From Quercus robur (lineage: Eukaryota > Streptophyta > Magnoliopsida > Fagales > Fagaceae), in NCBI RefSeq assembly GCF_932294415.1, contig NC_065536.1:28973354-29037353 (forward strand): 64,000 nt of DNA. Direction: 5' to 3'. Both the position numbers and the translations under genes were made by a program. Below are positions 32,821 to 43,686 of this stretch, one piece after another. Under the pieces are notes generated by a model. That model ran no database searches and was not told the DNA's origin. It saw only the letters and a program-made list of their open reading frames with translations. Numbering within the stretch: the first letter of the stretch is position 1; the number at the start of each line of letters is the position of its first letter.

Positions 32821-35800
32821 CCTATTATTGAGTTTTGTTGTAATGATTTATCAAGTTTCTTTTGTTAGCATAAATCAGCGCATGCATTGTTAATTAGCTT
32901 GGTTATGTGACTGCCTTTGATATTAAAACATTACTAGTTCAACAATCTTTGAATCCAATCCACTTTCTGTTAGGAACCTAGAGGTTCCTAATGGAGATGG
33001 GTAAGAATTGTAGGGGGATTGATGGGAATTGTAGGGAAATTGACTTAATTTGAGGGAGTCACCCTCCATGGAGAAATAGAGAGATTAAGGGAGAGAGATG
33101 CACTAATGCACTAAGAAATTGGTTTGTTCTTCAGTTGATCTCTAATGTTGAATTACAATCATGTATTTATAGGAGACTAACTCTAATGTCATTGGCCCAC
33201 ATGGCTCAGGATAATTGGCTAGTTAATTCAACATGTGTTCTATGAATTAAGACGTGTTAAATGAGCTACATGTGCTCAAATCCTAATTAACTCATCCTAA
33301 TCCTAATTAACTCATCCTAATCCTAATCTCAACTAACTAGCTAACTACCTAACTAAAGGGATTACACCAATTATTTCATATTCCTAACACATTTCTCTTT
33401 ATTGTCTCTCTTGGGTTTTATTTGTTTAGATGTTTAGCTTTGTATGCAACTTTTGAATCCAAACCAAGGTTTTTATTTATTTATTTATTTTTAAAATTTA
33501 GTTGTACTGATTTATCAAGTTTCTGTCTTTAGCACAAAATTAACACTCGCAATTATAACTAGTTAGTAACTTGTGCGAAATGCATGGAAAAGTTCAACAA
33601 AATATAATATGCTCTCTTTTATTATTTTTCTTATATATAAAATTTGATAATTACGGTAGCTATTCATAGGCATTTATTGTGATTGTATTTGTATCTATTC
33701 TACCATTTTAAAAAATGAAGTGACAAAATTCTAATGGAGGGTGTAAATATGAGAGGTTTTATATGGAATCCTTTTATATTTAAACTTATTTAAAAGAAAA
33801 TATATATTGGAATAATGACAAGAAAAATCATGGGCTTTCAAAAGCTTACATGGCAGCATTAGAAGCAGTCAGCAAATAGTCAAAGGTTTTCATTTTATAT
33901 AGATTATAGGTTTAATAAAAGGTGGGGATTCATTGTTTGAATTTTGGTGTCTTATTGAGAATTTAGGTAATTCGGTTATTAGTGAACTTTTATGTATATG
34001 CCTCATTCATTTTTGGGTTTGTGTTTCTTTCACCATTTTGAGACTTCGATTGAATTCATCTAGCAAGTTACATGTTGGGGGTGTTCCTGTACCTTCCCAT
34101 TGCATTTTTCTCTGAAGCACTGCTATGTTGGTTGTGAATGTTGCAGGTACTACGCATGGTTATTAGTACTTACCAGGCTGCTAGTGGTGCTGGCGCTGCT
34201 GCAATGGAAGAGCTTGAGCTTCAAACTCGTGAGGTTTCGTCTGATTATCCAATCTGATTTTCTTTTTGCAGTTTGATTTTTATATCCATTCAATAGATGA
34301 TACGTCCATCCCTTTGTACTTTATTCTAAACTGAGTGTCGTTTTCACTTTTGTTTATAAGGTCTTGGACGGTAAACCGCCAACTTGTCAAATCTTCAAGC
34401 AACAGGTCTGTCTATTTGTTAGTGGATATTAGATTCCATCTTGTTTCAAAGAATCATCTCTTAAAACCATCTCTCCTTGCAGTATGCTTTTAATTTGTTC
34501 TCGCACAATGCACCTGTTCTGGAAAATGGGTACAATGAAGAGGAAATGAAATTAATAAAAGAGACAAGGAAAATATGGGTAAGTATTGAAACTTCATTGA
34601 AATACGTTTGGTGGATGGGAGAACAAGTCTGTTGGTCTTACAGAAAATGATTATTCATCTTCTTCTTCTTTTTTTTTTTTTTTCAGAATGACATGAATGT
34701 TAAAGTGACTGCCACATGTATACGGGTGCCTGTCATGCGTGCACATGCTGAAAGTATAAATCTTCAATTTGAGAACTCGCTTGATGAGGTAATAATGTCA
34801 TACTCTAAACTATGAAATTGCTTCTGAGAAATATTCTGGTTGATTTTGCTCTATAGTGGTATCTGTTGATGGGAACATCGTTTCATATGTTTGTGTAACC
34901 TTCAAAATACTGATTAATCATATGGTTGAAATTCTGATGTTAGAAATGCTTGTATTAGTAATGCATTTTCTTGCCTTTGATTTGATTTGAGCATTTGGTT
35001 AAAGTATTAATCTGATTTGCTTGTTTGGTGTCTATATGTACTCTTTCTCTCTCTCTTTAATATCTTCTTTTCCTTTTTAATTGGGATTTTTTTCTTTTTT
35101 CTTGTTTCTTTTAGAAAAGGTAAACAATTGATATTATCAAAGGTGTTGTTAGTATCTACTATCTAATGCTATAGTTGTTGCCCTTAGATTGTTTCCCATT
35201 TATATGGGACTTCTAAGCATTTTATTATCTACAAGATGTTAAACTTTGAACAGCCTCTTTTACTTTAAACTGCAGCCTTTTTTTCTTTTTCTTTTTTGGG
35301 GGGGGGGGGGGGGGGGGACCTTTTATAACCTCTTAGCATGGGGACACTATCATTTTGGTCTCTCTACTATCATCATTCTAACATTTAAATTCGGGATTTG
35401 GAACTGGTTATAGCGGATGAACTACCAGTTTTTCTCATTTTTGAATGTGGATTGGATTGGCATGGGTCCCAAGTTCACAGTTAAATCAGTCTAATTGGCT
35501 GCAATTTCTAGTGTCTTTAGTCCTTGAAATTCATATTATGCAGTTAGTAGATACAATGTAGAGTGTTAAAATTCTTTTAGTTCTTGCAAAATAAGATTCA
35601 AAATTAGGAAAGTCCTTTAAAGATAGGGGTGATCTCTATGGATGAAAATATTAGGGAGACTCACTTGTAATGGTTTGGTCATGTGCAAAGGGGTGCGATT
35701 AGTGAACCCCTGAGAAAGAGTAAGTTGATTCAAGTTCTGATAAGTAAATAAGCTTCATTGATAGAAAAAGGACAGTACATAACTAAAAGCCAAAGCACAC

Positions 35801-38800
35801 AGGACATGTAATAAGGTAATCAGGAGAACAAACAGAACTAAAAAGTATAAAACTACATCTATTTAGCAGATCAGTCAATGAAGTAAAAAAGGAAACACCC
35901 AATGCATTTATCCACCCAAGCAAAGACTGGAAGAAAGACATCTTTAACTCTTGAGTCACTCTTTCGGTTCCTTCAAAAATCCGGGCATTCCTCTCCGTCC
36001 AAACACCCCACATCAAACAGTGAGGGACCATGATCCAAATCACCCCATTTCTATGCATTCTGAACTTGCCTGGCCAAGCTAGCTGGAAGCTACTACATCG
36101 TTAGGCATAACCCAAGATACCCAAAAAAGTGTAAACACCATACTACACAACTCTCTCACTATTGGACAATGCAAGAGTAGATGATTTATAGTCTCCCCTG
36201 CTCTTTTACACATACAATACCAATAAATAACAATAAGCCGACGCTTCCTCAAATTGTCATTAGTCAAAATTCTACCCAACACTGCTGTCCATACAAAGAA
36301 ATTAACTTTTGAAGGCACTTTGGGACTTCACATGGTCTTCCAAGGAAAAGACAATTGGGAAGGGGATTGTAAATCTTTATAGTAAGATCTAACATAAAAA
36401 AATTCCCTGAGAAGCAGGTTTCCACCACAACTCATCCATAGTAAGTTGATTCAAGTTGAAGGAACAAAATTAGTAGTAGTAAAAAATGACATGTCAATGA
36501 AGTACGTAATAGAGAGTATGAATAGAATGACAATACATGTGGTTGACCTTGACTAGTTTGTTGAGAATCAGTTTCTAGCCCTTAGATTTTTTGGGACTAA
36601 GGCTTGGTTATTGTAGTTTTTGCAAGAGCAAAACATTGGGACAAAAATCGGCACATTATAGATGTCCTTTCCTTTTTTTTTTTTTCTTTGATACGTGATG
36701 TCCTATCCTATATATGGATAGATTGAGACTTGAGGATTTAGGAACTTACTTTTTTTTTTTTTTAATTTTTAATTTTTTTTTTATAAGTAAAAACAACGCA
36801 TACATTTAAGGACAAGGAACTTACTATTTTCTTACACAGTGCTTGTGTTATAAACATGAAAGAAATAATATATACAGGTTATTAACATTAGTTTCCCTTT
36901 GATTTGATCTTTCATTCACAAGATCTAATATTTCATTCTCTTTGCTTCTATTTCAGAAGATGTAAAACACATCCCTCTGAATGTTTGCATCTTTGATTTT
37001 TCATATTTAATTCACTGTTTTACTTTCCAAGCTTTGTAGGGTTTTTTTTTTTTTTTTTTTGTGGGGGTGGGGGGGGGGTTAGTATATCAGAATATTGTGT
37101 GGGAAGTAATTATGTTAGGTTTGTTCAAAGGTTGGGAAAATGCATTCTGTTTGGATGTCCAGAAAACGTTGGAAAATCCTGGTATGGGATGTGAATGTGA
37201 ACGGCAGAATATTAAAGAGCAAAACAAAACCGTAGGCTTCACCACTGTATGGTGTTTGGCTTCACCACCAAACGTAGAATGTAAATCAGAAATATTCTTT
37301 ATTCGCCAAAATGCACTATCCCAAAATGTCTAGGGAGCCTGTTTGAGGGTGGCTCCCCAAACATTTTGGGATAGTGTATTTTGGAGAATAAAGAATATTT
37401 CTAATTTATGTTTTATGTTTGGTGGTGAAGCATTTGGTTTTGTTTGTACTTTAATATTATGTTGTTCACCTTCATGTCCTACACTAAATCCATTCCATTT
37501 GAATTGTGTGTGTTTGTCCATGATTTAGTGGTGCATTTGTGCCACTCTGGTAGTGCTCAAATAAATCTGGATCAAATTGCTATAGGTCGTCTCTGGTAAT
37601 CCAAGTTCAGTCTAACTTTGGTCGTCCTTGCTAGAGAACCAAGAAGCTGTGAATCGCTCAATCCCTATTGAAAACAACTTGCTTATCCATAATAGCATTA
37701 ATGGATTCTTTATGTGCTTGTGGTATTTGTAGTGGGACAGGATCAGGTGTAGGGCTGGTGGTAGGGCTAGTGGGGGTTCAACAAATGGGTCCTTAGGAAT
37801 GGTTGTTGGACCTTTGCAGGGACGTAAAAGTTAGTGTGGACGCCAGAGCATGAATGCTAGTATATATGTTCTCATAGTTTCCATATGGGGATGTCATTCA
37901 TTGCCCCTTTATTGTTTCGGATTTTTTCTCATTTTACCAGTTGAATTTTGTTTTTTATATTTGCTTTTATTGCAATTGAGGAATTTATAATGTATTAATT
38001 GATTGATTGTAATCTTTGGAGCTCCTTAAACATTTGAGGCAATGCATTTTGAATAAAGAAAATTTCTGATTAGAGTGATTCCTTGCTTTGTGCTGATTCC
38101 AAACACCCTTAGGTAGTTAGGTGGTGAAACCTAGGGTTTTCTTTTTCCTTTCTTATTTCCCACAGCACATCCGACACCAATTTGGTATGAGAGTATCTGA
38201 TGCACTCCACCCACTTCAAAATAGTCAACAAAAAATCAAAGCCCCCACACCTAGACAACACTAAAAAAAAAAAAACCAAAAACATATCTTACAAAACCAT
38301 GCAAAGCTCCTTTCAACTGTTGATGCCCAAGGAGAGTTGTGCTGCTGCCAAAGTTGCCGCTGCAGCTGCTTAATCTGCCACTGCTCCCAAACCTATCAAG
38401 AATACCACCACAAAACCCCAACCGTTCCTGAGTCCCACAATCCTTCCCCGCTTTGAAACCTAGAGTCCTACCCTTTCAAAACAAGAAACCCAACTTTTAA
38501 AGCCAAAACTCAACCCACAAAAATTTCCTGCATCACTGCTCTGGTGCCCACACCAGAACACCTCTGCATCGATGCTGCTGTTCTGTGACGGCTGAACAAT
38601 AGTGGGGCTTTCCTCTTTTTATTTCTGTTCTTTTTTTCCTAGGTTGAAAATCATCTTTGGCACAAAATTTCAAGGCAATTTCCATTATACAATGTCTCAT
38701 TTTGTTTGTAATCCCATCTAAAATCTGTGAAGGCGGATTGAACAATTAAAAGCAACTCCTAATTGAAGGTTCAACCCTTAGTTCATTTCTTTCCTTGTTG

Positions 38801-39128
38801 TCTAGGACACGGCCAGGGATATTCTAAAGAATGCTCCAGGTGTTGTGGTTATTGATGATCGGGTATCCAATCACTTCCCTACTCCATTGGAGGTGTCAAA
38901 CAAAGATGATGTTGCGGTTGGTAGGATCCGCTGTGACGTGTCCCAGGAGGGCAACAATGGGTCAGACTATTTTTTATTTTTTTTTTCTTTAATCGTTGCT
39001 TTTCCACTCTGACAAATCTTAAAACTAACAGAAAACTTTCATGCAGGTTGGACATCTTTGTCTGTGGTGATCAAATACGCAAGGGAGCTGCGCTTAATGC
39101 TGTTCAGATTGCTGAGATGTTGCTATAG
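31874..39128 (+). CDS. Aspartate-semialdehyde dehydrogenase, chloroplastic (seven exons)
   Basis: Reduces aspartyl phosphate to aspartate semialdehyde with NADPH, the second step of lysine, threonine, methionine and isoleucine synthesis in plastids. Exons inferred from frame and GT/AG sites: 31874-32443, 34147-34233, 34361-34405, 34483-34578, 34687-34788, 38806-38960 and 39047-39128. They sum to 1137 nt, giving 378 residues, close to the family's usual plant length. Residues 1-37 are Ser/Thr/Lys/Asn-rich, fitting a transit peptide. The NADPH loop GVTGAVGQ is at 48-55, the catalytic Cys173 lies in NPNCST, and a family block [15 protein letters not shown] is in exon 2. The start ATG sits in AAAAATGGCG. 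No break was found. Intron 1 (1.7 kb) has a 51-base T run. Intron 5 (4.0 kb) holds a LINE fragment and a large hairpin. Neighbours are unrelated. Confidence 0.93.
32770..32820. repeat. 51-base T homopolymer in ASADH intron 1
   Basis: An uninterrupted T run on the + strand, well away from the splice sites of the 1.7-kb intron. The length may vary or be misassembled. Confidence 0.9.
35297..35319. repeat. G homopolymer in ASADH intron 5
   Basis: About 22 G residues follow a T-rich tract; another G-rich run lies near 37062-37078. Both may form G-quadruplex-like structure or be sequencing length artefacts. Confidence 0.85.
35719..36457 (-). mobile_element. 5'-truncated L1-type LINE inside ASADH intron 5
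   Basis: An 18-bp target duplication AGTAAGTTGATTCAAGTT flanks the insert exactly (35719-35736 and 36440-36457). Reading on the minus strand, 36318-36079 encodes the reverse-transcriptase zinc-binding domain ([20 protein letters not shown], then C-x2-C and INHLLLHC). After a break, 36058-35783 encodes the tail ([19 protein letters not shown]), as in plant non-LTR elements. Only the last ~700 bp of the element is present, the usual outcome of incomplete target-primed reverse transcription. No clear poly(A) tail remains at the 35737 end. It lies antisense to the host gene. Confidence 0.88.
37175..37500. repeat. Long hairpin (MITE-like inverted repeat) in ASADH intron 5
   Basis: Sequence 37175-37339 is the imperfect reverse complement of 37351-37500, with a loop of about 11 bp. 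Matching blocks include CACTATCCCAAAATGT with ACATTTTGGGATAGTG, and GAATATTAAAG with CTTTAATATT. Arms of about 150 bp with a tiny loop fit a foldback MITE. In the intron RNA it would form a long imperfect stem. Confidence 0.8.
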
Positions 39129-39569
39129 TCAGTTGGTTTCGGAAATATGATTTGGTTTTATGGATTTATCAGTATGGTGAGATATGGCGCTTTTAAGTTA
39201 TTTACTATCATGTAACCTTCATATGCGGCTGTTGCCATTGTATTGAGTCTTTTAAAAATTGAGCAGTTTTTGAGGCTTAGTATGAACTACTAAGCCTCAG
39301 CCTCAGTACGTCACTGAATGATTACAGCTTATAGTATTTGCGGTAAATCCTTCACCGGAAGATTTTGTTATAATAACATGTAGCTTAGAACTGAAGCTAT
39401 CTGGAAGCTTTTACTGCTGCTTCAGATAAGTAGGTGACGAGTGTCAGTTTCCAACAATCTATCAATTCTAGTTCTCCATTTCTCTGAATTATATTCTTCC
39501 ATTTTCTATGAACTATTCAACATGAGGTGTCCAACTCTAGTTACCCAAATATTTTGTATCGCCCAGGGT

Positions 39570-39606
39570 TGACATGCAACATGACATGCCCCCATGTTGC
39601 ATGTCA
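39570..39606. other. Perfect 14-bp inverted repeat downstream of ASADH
   Basis: TGACATGCAACATG (39570-39583) pairs with CATGTTGCATGTCA (39593-39606) across a 9-base loop, about 440 bp past the stop codon. It may lie in or just beyond the 3' UTR. Confidence 0.75.
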
Positions 39607-40116
39607 GGATATAAGAATGATAAGGAAATAAAAGGACAGAACTTGTGAAGGTAGAGATTTAAAATGGTTATTCAAGAATGAGTAGTCCTAATTACTAGAT
39701 GAGGGACTTTTCAGTCCTAATTGTTTTTCTTTTAAGAAAATAAATAATTTTGTTTGACAATGCATGATATCCTGATAAAACACAAATGATTATTTTAGTA
39801 TTGTATTTGTTAGTGTTAGAATATTATTTTAGGAGTTTAAGTTAATTTACCGTTCATATTAATCTTCTTATTGTTTATTTGTAGAAAGTCACATAAAAGT
39901 GGTAGTGTGATGGAAAGTACACGGGAAATTATTGTATTTATAAATTTAAGGATTTAAAAAAAAAAATTGTCTTATAAGAATCATAAGAATCAACCGAACA
40001 ATGGGGATTTCAAATTATTAAGAATTTTATCAGATTTCTACTTTCTAATTAAACCAAACGTGATAATTTTTACATTCTTGAGCATCTAGGTTCTTAAGCT
40101 GCATTGTTGGGAGCAT

Positions 40117-40617
40117 GGTTGTCAAAATCCTAATTTGGATTCTACGATTTTACGACCCTATTTGTCCAAAACGATCCGGATCTTTTAAGGATCTTAGCGA
40201 TCATTCAGGATTGGTAGGATCTATGATTCTAATTATTTCAAACGATCTTAATTTCTTGTAATCTTCTTTAACTTGATAGAAAGCTCAATTGGACCTAAAT
40301 GAAAAATAAAATCCTAATAGACCAAGTTTTTCCACTCTATTGTAGAGAGAGTGTCAGTTGGACCCACTAAAAAATATCCCAATAGAGTGTTACATTTTGA
40401 GGTCTTTGGTCACTTTAAATGATGCTTACAAATGGATATAGTGATATATGGTAATTATATTAATGAATGTATAATTTATGTGATTATTTAACATATCAAT
40501 GTGTATTTTTTGTTTTTTCCTCAAATAATGTAGGATCTTACAATCTACGATCTAATCCTACGATTTATGATCTTACCTATCTCTCACGATCCTAATAGGA
40601 TCCCGATTTTGACAACC
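40117..40617. mobile_element. 501-bp MITE with GGTTGTCAAAATC ends
   Basis: The first 13 bp GGTTGTCAAAATC (40117-40129) are perfectly complementary to the last 13 bp (40605-40617). Weaker inverted similarity extends inward (TTCTACGATTTTACG against the complement of CCTACGATTTATGATC). The interior is built of AGGATCT/AGGATCGT repeats and has no coding. No clear target duplication was found, so the superfamily is open. Confidence 0.75.
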
Positions 40618-41890
40618 TTGGTTGAGAGGATGTTTGGATTAGATTAGATGCATGTTTGGCAAGCTGGAAAAAACAGAGTATGTTTTCAAAGTTTTTTAAG
40701 CTTATTTTGATGAGTTCTACACAGCAAATACTTTCCCCATCATTTTGTATCATACTTCCAACAATTAAAAAAGGTATTACTTCACCAAAAGCTTTAATAA
40801 ACTTATTAACTAAAGCAGTTTTTTTTTTTCCTTGTATATTCTAATTTTATGCAAATTCAAATAAGGTTAATACTTATTGAATACAAGCTATTACACAGTT
40901 TTATACATGCTCATTTTTAACTGAAACTATGACTTGGAGTTTAAGATTTTCAAGTTCAAACGATTTTCAAGTCACGATTTCAATTAAAAAATGGAGTGAG
41001 GGTAAAGTCGTGGAACCGTTTGTGTAATAAATACAACCCAAAAAATAATACGCATGACTATCGTCTTTTACTGAAAAAAATGATACTCCTGAGATGAGAT
41101 AATGGTTCTCGATGCTTCAGATATATGGGCATTTGCATTAAGTTTTGAAAATAGTTCCCGTGACAATTGGTATCAGAATGATCTATCTGTTCAATCCTAC
41201 TTTCCAACACAACCAAAACAACGTGTTGAATAAGTATTTGAAACTAGAATTTGATGTAGTAGTTTCACTTTCACATTGAAAGAAATTTGATTGGTTATTT
41301 GAGGTAGTCTCTCGGCTAATCCATTTACGTAAGTCTTAAAAAGATGCTCCATTCCAACGCGTTAACAAGGTTCATAGAGTGTAAGTACAAAGTATTTATT
41401 ATAAAGTGGAATAAAGATCAATTCACTCTCATCACCCTTTCGGTTCGATTAATTCTTGCATCGCAAGGAGGGATATCCCATGGGGCACAAAAGCTACTCC
41501 CTCTCTCTTGTTAGTTTCAGATTAGGGAAATCTTGAGACTGATTGGTCTCACATCATTAAAGTTTTTGGCCTAACTAAAAAAAAGAGAGAGTTAATTGAA
41601 ATGGTTTTAGAAATTAGAATTAGACTATCATGCCCTTTTGAGATCGAATTAGTTACTTAAAAAATAACCATATGAACTAATATGATTGAGCATTGTGATT
41701 CAGTTGATATTTTTTGATATTTTCAAATGAGACATTTAGGATTTTTTTTTTTTTATGAAAAAGGTCCATAGTATTTACATTTTTTTTTCCTTTTTAGAAC
41801 AAAGATGTTGCAGATAGAATCGCGAATATGTACCTAGTTAATTGTGATTTGGCCAAAAAGCCATTGGCAAGTTTGCTTTATAGAAATAGG

Positions 41891-41891
41891 A

Positions 41892-41952
<61 letters not shown>
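41891..41952. repeat. (TA)n-(GA)n compound microsatellite
   Basis: About 22 bases of TA followed by about 40 bases of GA, within the block upstream of RDR1 copy A; not seen at the same place in copy B. Confidence 0.9.
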
Positions 41953-41954
<2 letters not shown>

Positions 41955-43508
41955 CAGTGGTAGAGCTAGAATTCAACTCTAGAGAGGCAAATTTTTTATA
42001 AACATATATGCACATGCACGAGTGCACACACACATAATACTTGATACAAAAAGCAATCCAAGTGTATGCTTAAGTGATTTCTAAGGTTCTATTAGTTTTT
42101 TTATATTAGCTTTCAAAGATAATAGTAATGATAATGTTATTTTTTCCCATTTTGTTTAAATCTTATCGTCATTATAGAAAAACTAATATATCAATAAAAA
42201 AAAAAAAAAATACATTAGAGAAATTCACCCAAAAATAAGAACAGAAAACAAATTATAATTGGAGAGAAGGGGCAAAGCTATTATTATTATTATTGTTTTG
42301 GATAAAATGTAAAAAGTTATATTTCAATCTATATGTGTAATAAAGTACAAGCAGCCAAGTTATATCATGAGGGCTCCTACTTAAAAGGTTTTAAGACAAG
42401 GCCACGTTATGCTTAGAATAGGTGCAACGTTATAACATATACTTAAGTTTCAAATTGTTTGGGTTGATGTTATGACTCAGTTGCCCTTTTTTCGATATTA
42501 TCAAATATGACATGTAAATCTCTCACTTATTGTAGTTGAAAAAAAATGTCCATAGGATATATATATGTCTGGTTTGTACTGCTTTTGGACAATCTAACAG
42601 TAGAAGTAGAAGTAGAAAACAAAAATGTGTACGGATGTGGTGATGGGTTCCACTCACCATCCAGCTAGTAGGCTCTTCACACTTAGCTGATTTCTGAGCC
42701 TGGGCTTTAGCTGGGTCAACAGACAGTCCCCTAAGAGTCCACATGTTGGTCCTACCCTCCAACTTCATCTTACATGAACTCCACAATACTTTACTCTTAT
42801 TTATTTATTTATTTTCTTTTGCAATTTTTCATTTTTTAGATTTCTTTTACGTTTTCCTTTTTTTTTGGGCACCTTAATGTGTAAAAAATCTTAAATACTA
42901 GATACTAAATTTTATACCCTAAATTCTAATTGAAAATAGTCAAAAATCCTGTGATACAATTGACACTTTTTAATATTTTTAATGAAGACGTTTAAGGTTC
43001 AAATAATTCCTTATAATTTGGATGTACTTAGAAACATATATGACAAAGAATGAATGACTTCAAAGCCAAGGAATTGTATTCGTTTTAATATACTTGCAGT
43101 AATCAAATAGTCTAGATCCTTCTTCCTTTCTATATAATCCCTTATATTTTAATAACACAAAGGAAAGAAGTAGAGCTTGTTTTTTAAGAATCTTCTATGC
43201 ACATAAAAAAGTGTTGGCCAATGTTGAAAATGCTCAAAGCCAAAGAAGCAAACAATATTCTCCTTCTTCCCAAAGTTTGCACATTACAGAAGAAAATAAT
43301 AAGTTATTAGAAAAGGGTTTGCAACAAAAGAATAAAAGTAATTTTGAGGAATCTGATATATTAACGTTGTGATTCAGATTTTCTCTAACCTTGGTCTCTA
43401 CGCTTCACAACAAAAGAATAAAAGTTAAAACAAAAAAAAAAAACCTTTGACGATGTTCCACGGAAAGAAATCATATGCCGCCATGTGTCAATTACCTCAG
43501 ATAATGTC

Positions 43509-43564
43509 TACGTCAGCTTCATATATCACGACAGTTCACTGCTCTCTACTCTGTCTATATATAG
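43509..43564 (+). promoter_or_regulatory. RDR1 copy A promoter: TGACG-type element and TATA box
   Basis: TACGTCAG (43509-43516; TGACGTA on the other strand) matches the TGACG core bound by TGA-type bZIP factors, which mediate salicylate responses. TATATATAG (43556-43564) is a good TATA box about 125 bp before the ATG at 43687. Both elements recur at the same spacing, apart from one insertion, upstream of copy B. RDR1 genes are known to respond to salicylate; the link to this site is inference. Confidence 0.65.
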
Positions 43565-43686
43565 TTTGATCATTAGCCTTACTTCTTTCACCGCAACATA
43601 TTTTCTCTACTTCTCTCTTTGCTTTGCTTTGCTTTTTCAGTCTTCTCAATAATCAATACCAGTTTCTGTGCTCTTGATAATATACC

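Larger units (their letters stand above)
39129..41039. other. Intergenic: ASADH 3' region, hairpin and MITE
   Basis: No open frame with family resemblance. Contains the ASADH 3' flank, a perfect hairpin at 39570-39606, a MITE at 40117-40617, and AT-rich sequence up to the point where similarity with the region upstream of the second RDR1 copy begins. Confidence 0.7.
41040..43640 (+). repeat. Upstream block of RDR1 copy A, duplicated upstream of copy B
   Basis: From CGCATGACTATCGTCTTTTA onward this block aligns with 52200-55120. Shared stretches include GAGATAATGGTTCTCGATGC, GTTGAATAAGTATTTGAAAC, GATGGGTTCCACTCACC and the promoter. Each copy has private insertions. It shows that gene and about 2.6 kb of upstream DNA duplicated together. 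Confidence 0.85.
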
